Source: an uncultured Eubacteriales bacterium (GTDB lineage: Bacteria > Bacillota > Clostridia > Oscillospirales > Acutalibacteraceae). From it: a DNA stretch of 27,065 bases. The position numbers were made by a program, and so were the translations under genes. The stretch's first letter is position 1. Every line of letters begins with the position of its first letter. This document shows positions 6,645 to 13,870 of the stretch, in pieces. The notes below the pieces were generated by a model, which did no database searches, was not told where the DNA came from, and saw only the letters and a program-made list of their open reading frames with translations. The stretch lies in assembly GCA_934718145.1 (NCBI GenBank), contig CAKUZC010000001.1, positions 1 through 27,065 of the forward strand. The letters are read 5' to 3'.

Positions 6645-8135
6645 ATGTATTATACCGGTGATGGATTAGATGAGAGTAATTATTTAGATTATTGGTCAAC
6701 TTTTTGGTCAGATTTTCGAAAATCTCATTCTTGTGGTATGTGCGGAAATCACAAAGATCGTCTTCCTATTGTAAATGTTTCTGCCAAGGATGATCTTACT
6801 TGTTCATTTAATTTTATAGTTACTTTAAATCAGTATACATTTGGATTTGCGAGTGTTTCAGGTATTTCAATGGAACGAGAAGTTAATTTCATTCAAGAAG
6901 GAGGGGTAAACGATCATCAGTTGATGGTTGGATGCCCTCAGGGCTCCGGAGGATATAAACTTGATTTTTCTCGTGGACTTATGTTACGTGAACCTTCCTC
7001 TACGTTTAATATTGCTGATGCTATTGCTGCGTCAACTATCGGAAATAGTATAGCAAGGAAAACTGCGCTTATAGCTTTAACTGCGGGAAGTCCTCAGCAA
7101 ACTTTAGAAAAAGGTCCTGCTATTGGGACTATACATGTTTATAACAGAGAGAATAAATTAAAAGCCATCTATTCTTTCTTATCGTTAGGTATGACAAGTT
7201 GGAGTGGAGGGGATTTATCTGCTGATGGAACAGGGTTTTTGATAGAAAGTATTTCTATTGTTCATACAGGTTTAACTCGTGTCCCTCTTACTTTCAATAG
7301 TGTTCCATACGTGCCACAAAAGCCTGATCATGAATCTCAGGCGTTACGAGAACAGTTTTTGAAAAAGATCAAAGAAGACGAACTTAAAATAGCCCAGTAT
7401 AGAAAAGAAGCTAAAAAAAGAGCACTTGAAGAGGAACTTGAAAAAAATAAACAGAGGGCTGAAAAAATAAAAAAAGAAAAAGAGGCTAAAAAAGAAGCAT
7501 TTTTGGAAGAACTTAAAAAACGTAAACAGAGAGCTGAAAAAATAAAAGAAGAGATTAAAAAAAGAATGGAGGAAGAAGCTGAAAAACGTAAAGAAGCAGA
7601 TAAAAAACGCGAAGAGAAGCGTGAAGCAGAGAGAAAACGGTTTGAAGAAGAGGAACGGAAACGAGAAGAAGAAAATAAGAGAAAGATTGAAGAAAGCAAA
7701 CAAAAAGCCAAAGAACACATGGACGAAATTAAGGAAAAGGCGAAGAAGGATAAAGAGAAACGCGAAAAAGCATTTGAAGAATTTAAGGAAAAGCTTGCGA
7801 AAGAAGCTGAAAGACGTAAAGAAGCAGATAAAGAACGCGAAGAGAAGCGTGAAGAAGAAAGAAAACTAAATGAAGAAAGGGAAGAGAAACAAAAAGAAGA
7901 GAATAAGAAAAAGATTGAAGAAAGCAAACAAAAAGCTCAAGAACACATGGATGAAATTAAGGAAAGAGCGAAAGAAGATAAGGAAAAACGTGAAAAATCA
8001 ATTGAAGAATCGAAAGAGAAACGTGAACAAAAAGCTAAAGAGGTGGCAAAAGAGCGTGAAGAAAGAAGCAAAGAAATAGCAAAGAAAAATGAAGAAAAAA
8101 TTCAGGCAGAAAAGGACAGAAGAAATTTAAAGTAA
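6645..8135 (+). CDS. Second tube-family protein (TIGR02241-like) fused to a long charged coiled coil
   Basis: A 496-aa two-part protein. Residues about 40-220 resemble the tube family: FNFIVTLNQYTFGFASVSGI, SMEREVNFIQEGG, and a late MTSWSGGDLSADGTGFLIES like the tube protein's AWPKEYNATDLSADS segment. In eCIS such a second tube protein typically caps the tube at the baseplate (Afp5/Pvc5 position), which is probable here. Residues about 226-496 are an almost uninterrupted Lys/Glu/Arg-rich coiled coil with no proline, containing a 25-aa repeat and a tandem 76-aa repeat. A straight helix of 270 residues would span about 40 nm. A CGMC pair lies near residue 30. The SD GAGGTGG (6634-6640) fits the ATG. 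The long extension is unusual for a tube-family protein; it could line or plug the lumen, reach along the shaft, or bind the coiled-coil proteins encoded next. Confidence 0.85.
   Translation: MYYTGDGLDESNYLDYWSTFWSDFRKSHSCGMCGNHKDRLPIVNVSAKDDLTCSFNFIVTLNQYTFGFASVSGISMEREVNFIQEGGVNDHQLMVGCPQGSGGYKLDFSRGLMLREPSSTFNIADAIAASTIGNSIARKTALIALTAGSPQQTLEKGPAIGTIHVYNRENKLKAIYSFLSLGMTSWSGGDLSADGTGFLIESISIVHTGLTRVPLTFNSVPYVPQKPDHESQALREQFLKKIKEDELKIAQYRKEAKKRALEEELEKNKQRAEKIKKEKEAKKEAFLEELKKRKQRAEKIKEEIKKRMEEEAEKRKEADKKREEKREAERKRFEEEERKREEENKRKIEESKQKAKEHMDEIKEKAKKDKEKREKAFEEFKEKLAKEAERRKEADKEREEKREEERKLNEEREEKQKEENKKKIEESKQKAQEHMDEIKERAKEDKEKREKSIEESKEKREQKAKEVAKEREERSKEIAKKNEEKIQAEKDRRNLK
7434..7583 (+). 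repeat. Imperfect 75-bp direct repeat in the coiled-coil region
   Basis: Units at about 7434-7508 and 7509-7583 encode EELEKNKQRAEKIKKE and EELKKRKQRAEKIKEE, offset by 25 residues. Only the first two-thirds of each unit is well conserved. It signals growth of the coiled coil by internal duplication. Confidence 0.55.
7575..8030 (+). repeat. Tandem 228-bp repeat (76 aa) in the coiled-coil region
   Basis: Two head-to-tail in-frame units, 7575-7802 and 7803-8030 (residues 311-386 and 387-462). Two landmarks, the GAAGCT start and the AAGATTGAAG block, are both exactly 228 nt apart. By hand count 57 of 76 residues are identical. The best conserved block is KIEESKQKA-x-EHMDEIKE-x-AK. Length 76 is near a multiple of seven plus six, so heptad phase shifts at the junction. 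Confidence 0.85.
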
Positions 8136-8268
8136 AAGATAATTCTTAATTTTACGATTCTGGATCGGATTAGGCATTGCTTAGAAAAAGATTTTTGCTC
8201 AAAATTATTTTCAAATGATAAGACAGAAGATTTTTTTGCAGCATAGTGTAAGAGGGTGAGTTGATTCA
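8136..8268 (+). other. 133-nt gap between two coiled-coil genes
   Basis: No ORF with a plausible start, no clear terminator and no clear promoter. It ends with the SD GAGGGTGAG (8252-8260) for the next gene. At 133 nt it is longer than most gaps in this cluster, where genes are usually 11-60 nt apart. Confidence 0.4.
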
Positions 8269-8946
8269 ATGGAAGAAAACACAATTGAAGAGCTTGAAAG
8301 ACTTTTACGTGAGTCTGAAGAGGAGATGAAAGAATATGAAAAAAAGATTGAAGAGATTGACTCTCAAATAAACGATATAAATCATGATATTTTGAAATCA
8401 GGGGATGATCTCATAAGCGAGTCCTCTGCAAAGATTCTTACTAGAGAGCAAATGGAAAATATTGAAAATGAGCGTAAAAGAGAACTTGAAGAGCAGAGGC
8501 AGGAAGAGATAAGGAATGTCGAAACAAACACCGAAAGGGAATTTATCAAAGCGGAATCTATAAGAAAAAGTGCTGAAATCGGTTCTGATGATGATAAAAA
8601 AAGTGCCGAAAAATCTGCTTTTGAAATAGAAATGTCCGCTCTTGAGAAGGAGTTTAATATACGAACGTATATATACCAGTCGTTGTCCGGTTCTCTGGAA
8701 AGTGCTTTGTCCAAAAAAATATCTGATGAAGTCAAGTTAGCAAAGTGTAAAAATGCATGGAACAAAGAGAAAAATCGTCCTGAAAAAGATGAAAGTCTAT
8801 ATGAAAAAGTTATCGAATTTCAAATTCAAAAAAATGATTCATCAGCTTTGTATAGCAAGCTTTTAAAGGATTTTAACGAAGCTGAAGTTAAACTTTCTAA
8901 AGTTAGATTGCGTTTAGATGAATATACTAAAAAAAATATATTTTAG
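8269..8946 (+). CDS. Unknown coiled-coil protein
   Basis: Not recognised; 225 aa, acidic to neutral, with no cysteine motif, signal peptide or membrane segment. The first 55 residues form a clear heptad helix (IEELERLLRESEEEMKEYEK), as do residues about 60-100. Residues about 105-130 are Ala/Glu/Lys/Ser-rich (EKSAFEIEMSALEKEF). There is one short aromatic stretch (YIYQSLSGSL) and a final helix FNEAEVKLSKVRLRLDEY. It starts after GAGGGTGAG and ends 11 nt before the next gene, so the two are probably translated together. Sitting between two elongated proteins of the same cluster, it is a candidate structural spacer, chaperone for the fibrous 799-aa protein, or scaffold. No homology supports a choice. 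Confidence 0.7.
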   Translation: MEENTIEELERLLRESEEEMKEYEKKIEEIDSQINDINHDILKSGDDLISESSAKILTREQMENIENERKRELEEQRQEEIRNVETNTEREFIKAESIRKSAEIGSDDDKKSAEKSAFEIEMSALEKEFNIRTYIYQSLSGSLESALSKKISDEVKLAKCKNAWNKEKNRPEKDESLYEKVIEFQIQKNDSSALYSKLLKDFNEAEVKLSKVRLRLDEYTKKNIF

Positions 8947-8957
8947 GCGGTGGGTAA

Positions 8958-11357
8958 GTGGAGAACAACAGTTCAAATAATAAAGACAAAATGGCTTTAT
9001 TAAATATACAATCTCCTGATAAATTACTTACACTCAAAAGAAACAATAGTTTTTGCGACAAATTTTTTCGAAAAAACAACATAGCAACTGTTGTTGGAGA
9101 TTTTAATGATTTTAATGAATCTCGAGAACTTGTTTATGATTTATCGAGAGTAAATGGCTTCGAGTCGGAAGCATTTAACAAAATAATTGACTTGTTAATG
9201 CAGCTTCGTGCAACTGATAAAGATCAGAGTATACTTGTTCATAACAATACGATTCTTCGTGAACAGATACTTAATCAGTTAAAAAATGAAGTTTTAAGAG
9301 TCGGACATAAGCTTACAAATAATCAAATAAAGAATTTAGAAGTTATATCCAGTAATACTTTTGATGAAAAAACTCTCGCACAAATGTTAAAGTCACTTAT
9401 CGAGAGTTCAAAAAAAAAATTAGAAGGTAAGCAAGAAAATGTAGATGGCGTAAATACCAGAAATGTACTTCGTTATTCTACACTACAAAGAACCAGCAAA
9501 GACTACTTAACGATTCTAAATAAAACCAAATACTACGAAAATGTTGTAGATAGAGTTCTAAAAAACGTCTACCACGACCATTTGATCTATCGTAATGAAG
9601 AACCTGAAAGTAGTCAAGTTCATCCAGAAGAGACAGCTAAAAAAGAGCATGTCAAAATTCATAAATATTTAAAAGAATCAGATAATAAGAAAACTAATAT
9701 TAGTGATATTGAAATTTTGGAGGAAGCTTCAAAATATTATGAAAACAATATTATTAATAAGAGCATTCTGCCGAAAATTATAAAGCTTCAATCAAAGATA
9801 TCCGAATTTAATATTTTAACAAAAGTCGGTTCGTTTGTTGAAGATGTAATTAAGGAATCAGTTCCTAAGATATTGGTTTCAAAAACAGAACTTATCAATA
9901 AAATAGTAGATAAGAGTGAAATCAAAGAACTTCGTGAAAATATAGTTGAACACCAGCAACAATATGTAAATGACAAAACGTATTATGATAGAAATATTAG
10001 CAGAGTATATAATGAAGTAAGGAAATTTTACAACTCTAAAAATATTTCAAAGAATATCGTAGATGTTTTAAAAACGACTAAGATAAAAAATCTTAATCTT
10101 GAAGAAAATATAAAGAAAAATGTAATAAAAATTGCAACCAGGAAAGATATTCTTAATCGGTTTAAAAATGTTTATGAACGCAATACCCAAAAAGAGTCGG
10201 ATAATCATGTCATTAATAGAGTTGAGCTGGTAAATAGGTATAAACAGCAAGAACTTAGCAATGAAGATGTAGAAACAATAAAGGATGTTACAAATCTTCG
10301 TAAATCCGGACTTACAATTAATAAAACTTTTTCTGAAAATGTACGTCAGAATAATATTTTGGAGGAAAGCCTTCGTTTACGTAAGAAAAAGTTAAAGCGT
10401 ATACATAAAAGCTTTGACAAAATTACTGATATTTTTGAAGAGGAAAAAGTTCATAAAAACTCATCAATTGATTTTGATGTAATAAAGAGGAAGTATCTTA
10501 CTCGAAATAATGTAGAAGATTATTTTTACAAATATAGAAATATTTATCGTAATAAAGTTGATAACAACCTTATTTTACGCAGTGACCGCAAAACGTATGA
10601 ATTTATCCAAAAAGAAATAAATGATAAAGTAACTGAACTGAATGAAAAACAAGTAAAGGAAAAAATAAGCAAAGTATTAAATAAGGAAATTTTAAATGTT
10701 GTAAAAAGAGAGATTAAACCAAGTGTAGTCACTGAGTATAATACGATTACAGGTCAGCCGGAGGTAAGAGCCTTTGATTTGTATAAATATTCTCCTGTGT
10801 ACAGACGTGAAAAGATATTTGAAAAGGGTGAATTTAAAAGTGCAGTTTTAAAAAATATTACTAGAGTATTGTCTCCCTATATAGTCAGAAACAAAGAGAT
10901 AAAGGTAAATACAGAAAATATTTATAGGGATTACAAGAAGAATTTTGTTGATAGGTATGTAGAGAATTTTTATGACACAAAGAAAGAGTATTTGTCTGAT
11001 TCCAAGTATGGGATTGATAAAAAATCTTTTTATAATCATTTCGAAAATGATTACATGGTTTATAAAGAAAAATATGTACCGGAGTCAAATGTAAAGAAAG
11101 ATAAAATTCAAAGAAAACCAAATTTAAAACACACGCAAAGAGTTGACAAAAGTGATGGAAGTATTGATAAACCTATTACTATAGACACTAAATCAATAGA
11201 AAAAAATATACTTGCAAAAACTTTAAGCAAAAAAGATGTAATGAATATGATACAATCGTGTATAGAAAATATCAACGTAGACTCTATATCTAATGAAGTT
11301 GTAGGAAGAGTAGAGAGAAAGTTGATGATGGATAGGCGCAGAAGAGGATTTTTTTAA
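8958..11357 (+). CDS. Long charged helical protein; tape-measure candidate
   Basis: A 799-aa protein starting at GTG 8958, with SD-like AGGCGGTG (8945-8952). It is very rich in Lys, Asn, Ile, Glu, Arg and Tyr, has almost no Gly or Pro, and has no membrane segment. Motifs such as VYNEVRKFYNSKNIS, YKYRNIYRNKV and VLKNVYHDHLIYRN recur loosely and suggest degenerate repeats. The end is basic: VVGRVERKLMMDRRRRGFF. I recall similar endings (x-RVxRxLxxERxRRG) on proteins of other eCIS clusters, but this is memory, not a search. It precedes the gpD-like hub gene, as tape-measure genes do in contractile phages, and its length would suit a shaft of about 120 nm at 0.15 nm per residue. Phage tape measures often have hydrophobic segments and Afp14-type ones lie after the baseplate genes, so the role is unproven. 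Confidence 0.75.
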   Translation: MENNSSNNKDKMALLNIQSPDKLLTLKRNNSFCDKFFRKNNIATVVGDFNDFNESRELVYDLSRVNGFESEAFNKIIDLLMQLRATDKDQSILVHNNTILREQILNQLKNEVLRVGHKLTNNQIKNLEVISSNTFDEKTLAQMLKSLIESSKKKLEGKQENVDGVNTRNVLRYSTLQRTSKDYLTILNKTKYYENVVDRVLKNVYHDHLIYRNEEPESSQVHPEETAKKEHVKIHKYLKESDNKKTNISDIEILEEASKYYENNIINKSILPKIIKLQSKISEFNILTKVGSFVEDVIKESVPKILVSKTELINKIVDKSEIKELRENIVEHQQQYVNDKTYYDRNISRVYNEVRKFYNSKNISKNIVDVLKTTKIKNLNLEENIKKNVIKIATRKDILNRFKNVYERNTQKESDNHVINRVELVNRYKQQELSNEDVETIKDVTNLRKSGLTINKTFSENVRQNNILEESLRLRKKKLKRIHKSFDKITDIFEEEKVHKNSSIDFDVIKRKYLTRNNVEDYFYKYRNIYRNKVDNNLILRSDRKTYEFIQKEINDKVTELNEKQVKEKISKVLNKEILNVVKREIKPSVVTEYNTITGQPEVRAFDLYKYSPVYRREKIFEKGEFKSAVLKNITRVLSPYIVRNKEIKVNTENIYRDYKKNFVDRYVENFYDTKKEYLSDSKYGIDKKSFYNHFENDYMVYKEKYVPESNVKKDKIQRKPNLKHTQRVDKSDGSIDKPITIDTKSIEKNILAKTLSKKDVMNMIQSCIENINVDSISNEVVGRVERKLMMDRRRRGFF

Positions 11358-11386
11358 AAATTATTTGAGAAGGATTGCTTAATATT

Positions 11387-12553
11387 ATGAGTTTATTAGG
11401 AAATTTGGGTAGTAAAAATCTTGATAATATAGCCAAAGAATATGGCGATGGAAATAGTCCTTTTATAGATATAAAAATAAGCGGTAAAAAATGGGATTCA
11501 AAGCGATTTTTACCATCAAAAGCCAATGTTAACACTTCAATTTGGGGAGAAGCGGGAACTTGTTCAGTAGAAATAGTTGACTCATTCGACAATTCAGCTA
11601 AATCTAAGTTTAGCTCAGATTTTAATTTTGAAGATTTGAAAATAGGTAAAAAATTAGAGGTTTTTTTGGGAGGTACCCGAAACAATCATGCTGAAGCGGA
11701 TATAGTATTTGAAGGATACATTTATGCGTACGACATCAATATTTCAAATGAAAGAACTACTATTGTTATTCAAGGAATGGATGCTAAGATGTGGATGATG
11801 TCAAACCGTAAATCAAGGAAAATAATAAGTGCTAAAACCAGTACGGATGCTGTTAGCACAATTTGTAGAGAAGATTATTCTTCTCAAATATCAATTGAAA
11901 AAATAAAAGTGGATAATGAAATAACAATTACTGACAGTTCTATCATTTATCAAGGAAATGAAAGTGATTATGCGTATATCTGTCGTATAGCTAAGACAAT
12001 AGGTGCGCTATTTTTTATTGACCGAGGGGATCTTTATTTTATAAACCCTCTTAAACTTAAGGCTATTAAACTGACGATCAGTGCTTTATCCAAAAATGTA
12101 ATAAGTTTAACAGGGACTATGGATATAGGAGGAACTCCAAAATCTATAAAGTTCGTTGCAATCGATAAAAAAGATTTTAAAAAGAGGAAAGAAATAAATG
12201 TGAAAAAACCCGAAAAGATGGGGACTGGAACACAAGCATCTTCAGCTGTAAAGAATACATCCAACGGGAATATAATCGAAATACAAGATATAGATATAGC
12301 AAATGCTACAAAAAATGCGAAATCACTTGCACAAGCGTTGATGACTATTATGGGACTTAATTTTTTTAAAGTAATTATAGAAATTGCTGGAGATCCTAAA
12401 ACAAAGTTAGGGACCGGTGTCGAATTAGTGGATATAGGTGAACCTTTTAAAAGCGGTGATTATATTGTTACGGGCATTGAACACATTGTAGACAGTTCTA
12501 AATATGTTACTAAGTTAACTTTAAATACTACTACTGTAAAAATGAAGAACTAG
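11387..12553 (+). CDS. Baseplate hub protein, gpD/VgrG-N-like
   Basis: Hub subunit of the central baseplate, 388 aa, of the phage late-control D (gp27/VgrG N-terminal) type. The N-terminal barrel includes WGEAGTCSVEIVDSFDN and LKIGKKLEVFLGG. This is followed by IVFEGYIYAYDINISNERTT, a typical gpD strand pattern, and the second barrel with NESDYAYICRIAKTIGALFF and DRGDLYFINP. The C-terminal part (LGTGVELVDIGEPFKSGDY-IVTGIEH) resembles the final hub domain. I chose the ATG at 11387 after AGAAGGA (11368-11374); the in-frame TTG at 11375 directly abuts that site. It is followed by a separate spike gene, so hub and spike are split as in P2 or T4 rather than fused as in VgrG and Afp8. Confidence 0.85.
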   Translation: MSLLGNLGSKNLDNIAKEYGDGNSPFIDIKISGKKWDSKRFLPSKANVNTSIWGEAGTCSVEIVDSFDNSAKSKFSSDFNFEDLKIGKKLEVFLGGTRNNHAEADIVFEGYIYAYDINISNERTTIVIQGMDAKMWMMSNRKSRKIISAKTSTDAVSTICREDYSSQISIEKIKVDNEITITDSSIIYQGNESDYAYICRIAKTIGALFFIDRGDLYFINPLKLKAIKLTISALSKNVISLTGTMDIGGTPKSIKFVAIDKKDFKKRKEINVKKPEKMGTGTQASSAVKNTSNGNIIEIQDIDIANATKNAKSLAQALMTIMGLNFFKVIIEIAGDPKTKLGTGVELVDIGEPFKSGDYIVTGIEHIVDSSKYVTKLTLNTTTVKMKN

Positions 12554-12591
12554 TTTTTTGTCATTTTAAATTTTTTGAAAGGGAAAATGTT

Positions 12592-13350
12592 ATGGAATAC
12601 GGCGGAAATATGTATATGAACCACAGCGAGCCTGTTGGTATTATGGGACTTAAAAGAGCAGTTGTAATGGATTTGAATGATCCTCAAAAGCTCAATAGAG
12701 TAAAATTAAAGTTTGTTGATGAAAATATTGAAAGCGTTTATGCCCCAGTAATTTCATCTACAGCTGGTAATAAAGTTAAAACAGTTTTTATTCCTTCAAA
12801 AGACGATGAGGTATTAGTCGGATTTTTAGATGGCAAAATTAGCGAGCCTGTTATAATAGGTAGTTTATATAATTCTAAAAATAAAGCTCCTCTGAGTATA
12901 AATTCGGCAAGAAATGAGACAATGGTAACAGAATTGTCAACAGATATACGAATAACAACAACTGTTAGTAAAAATAATTCAAGTATTGAAATAAAAAACA
13001 ATAAAGGAAATACAATAACTTTAAAAAGCGGCGCCGAGCAACAACTTTTGATAAAAAGCGGTAATAACATTATATTTAATTTAGATTTGGCAAAAGGAAT
13101 TTGTAGTATTAAAGCTTTGAATAAAATTGATTTAAATGTTGGAGATTTGTCAAAGATTTGCATAGACAAAGATAGTATAGATATAAAGTCCCAACGTATT
13201 GGAATAGATTCAGCTTCTAATGTTAATATTAAAGCAAATGCAGCTACGAAAATTGAGGGTGCAGTTGTTGGTATTAATGGTAGTACAAAAGTAGATGTTA
13301 AAGCTGGTGGTCCGACTAGCATATCAGGAGCTTTAGTAAATCTAAATTAG
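12592..13350 (+). CDS. Baseplate spike protein, gpV/gp5-like with beta-helix tip
   Basis: A 252-aa spike subunit that trimerises below the hub. Residues about 14-95 form an OB-fold: GIMGLKRAVVMDLNDPQKLN, RVKLKF, YAPVISSTAGNKVKTVFIPS, DDEVLVGFLDGKISEPVIIG. This is the standard gpV/VgrG-core pattern. From about residue 125 to the end it is a run of short Ile/Val/Asn/Lys strands (IEIKNNKGNTITLKSG, IDIKSQRIGIDSASNVNIKA), expected for a triple-stranded beta-helix needle. The SD AAAGGG (12578-12583) is 8 nt from the ATG. No PAAR tip gene was found nearby, so the helix may end bluntly or the tip protein is encoded elsewhere. No lysozyme domain is present. Confidence 0.88.
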   Translation: MEYGGNMYMNHSEPVGIMGLKRAVVMDLNDPQKLNRVKLKFVDENIESVYAPVISSTAGNKVKTVFIPSKDDEVLVGFLDGKISEPVIIGSLYNSKNKAPLSINSARNETMVTELSTDIRITTTVSKNNSSIEIKNNKGNTITLKSGAEQQLLIKSGNNIIFNLDLAKGICSIKALNKIDLNVGDLSKICIDKDSIDIKSQRIGIDSASNVNIKANAATKIEGAVVGINGSTKVDVKAGGPTSISGALVNLN

Positions 13351-13372
13351 TTTTTGAAAGGAGTGTATTAGA

Positions 13373-13759
13373 ATGCCAGTTATAAAAGGATGGAAGTTCC
13401 CCATACAAGTGGATGAAGTTACCGGAAAAATAAAAACAGTTGAAGATAATGAAAATGTAAAACAATCTGTAAGAGTTATATTAGAAACGCAGAAGCATGA
13501 GCGCAAAATTTATCCAATTTTCGGAACGGATTTAAGATCATATATGTTTGATTTTGTTACTCCCAATTTTATATCAGGTCTAAAAAAAGAAATAACAGCT
13601 TCGCTTGAAACATGGGAATCTCATATAGATGATTTAAATGTTGCTGTAAAAGCTTCTTCAGGCCCTATTTCGAAAGTAGAAGTTGCCATTGATTATATAA
13701 CTGATATTGAACCTGTTCAGGAGCGGGTTAAAAAGAATTTAAATCCCAATCAGCTGTAA
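13373..13759 (+). CDS. Baseplate wedge protein, gp25/GpW family
   Basis: A 128-aa wedge protein that contacts the first sheath ring and helps start sheath assembly. The family pattern is visible: KGWKFPIQVDEVTGKIKTVE at the start, then VKQSVRVILETQKHERKIYP and FGTDLRSYMFD, corresponding to the helix plus core-wedge E-x-R segment of gp25, and a C-terminal strand ISKVEVAIDYI. The length is normal for the family. It begins 22 nt after the spike gene with a strong GAAAGGAG. A J-type baseplate protein follows, which is the standard gp25-J order of contractile tails. Confidence 0.92.
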   Translation: MPVIKGWKFPIQVDEVTGKIKTVEDNENVKQSVRVILETQKHERKIYPIFGTDLRSYMFDFVTPNFISGLKKEITASLETWESHIDDLNVAVKASSGPISKVEVAIDYITDIEPVQERVKKNLNPNQL

Positions 13760-13795
13760 TTTAGACGGTGGAATTTTCTTTAGAAGGGAAGTGAG

Positions 13796-13870
13796 TTGAG
13801 CCGGTTATTTTTCAAATTTAAAATTTTAAGTAAATTTTTTATATGGATGACGGCTCGTGAATATGAGTAA
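13796..13870 (+). CDS. Possible 24-aa leader peptide overlapping the next start
   Basis: A TTG-started mini-ORF (MSRLFFKFKILSKFFIWMTA then REYE) has an SD, AGAAGG at 13782-13787, about 8 nt upstream. Its stop TAA at 13868-13870 overlaps the first codons of the baseplate gene (GTG 13857, ATG 13863). This SD serves no other start. It could be a translational-coupling peptide, but a chance ORF in a 97-nt gap is also possible. Confidence 0.3.
   Translation: MSRLFFKFKILSKFFIWMTAREYE

Noticed and set aside
7337..7927. Ser/Phe/Leu-rich minus-strand frames and Lys-rich alternate plus-strand frames in the coiled-coil region
   Set aside because: They arise from purine-rich Lys/Glu codons (AAA, GAA, AAG) read in other frames; none has a sensible composition or an independent start.
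7400..8100. Purine-rich repetitive stretch considered as a CRISPR-like array or satellite
   Set aside because: Repeats are in frame, in units of 75 and 228 bp with no spacers, and explained by protein coiled-coil duplication.
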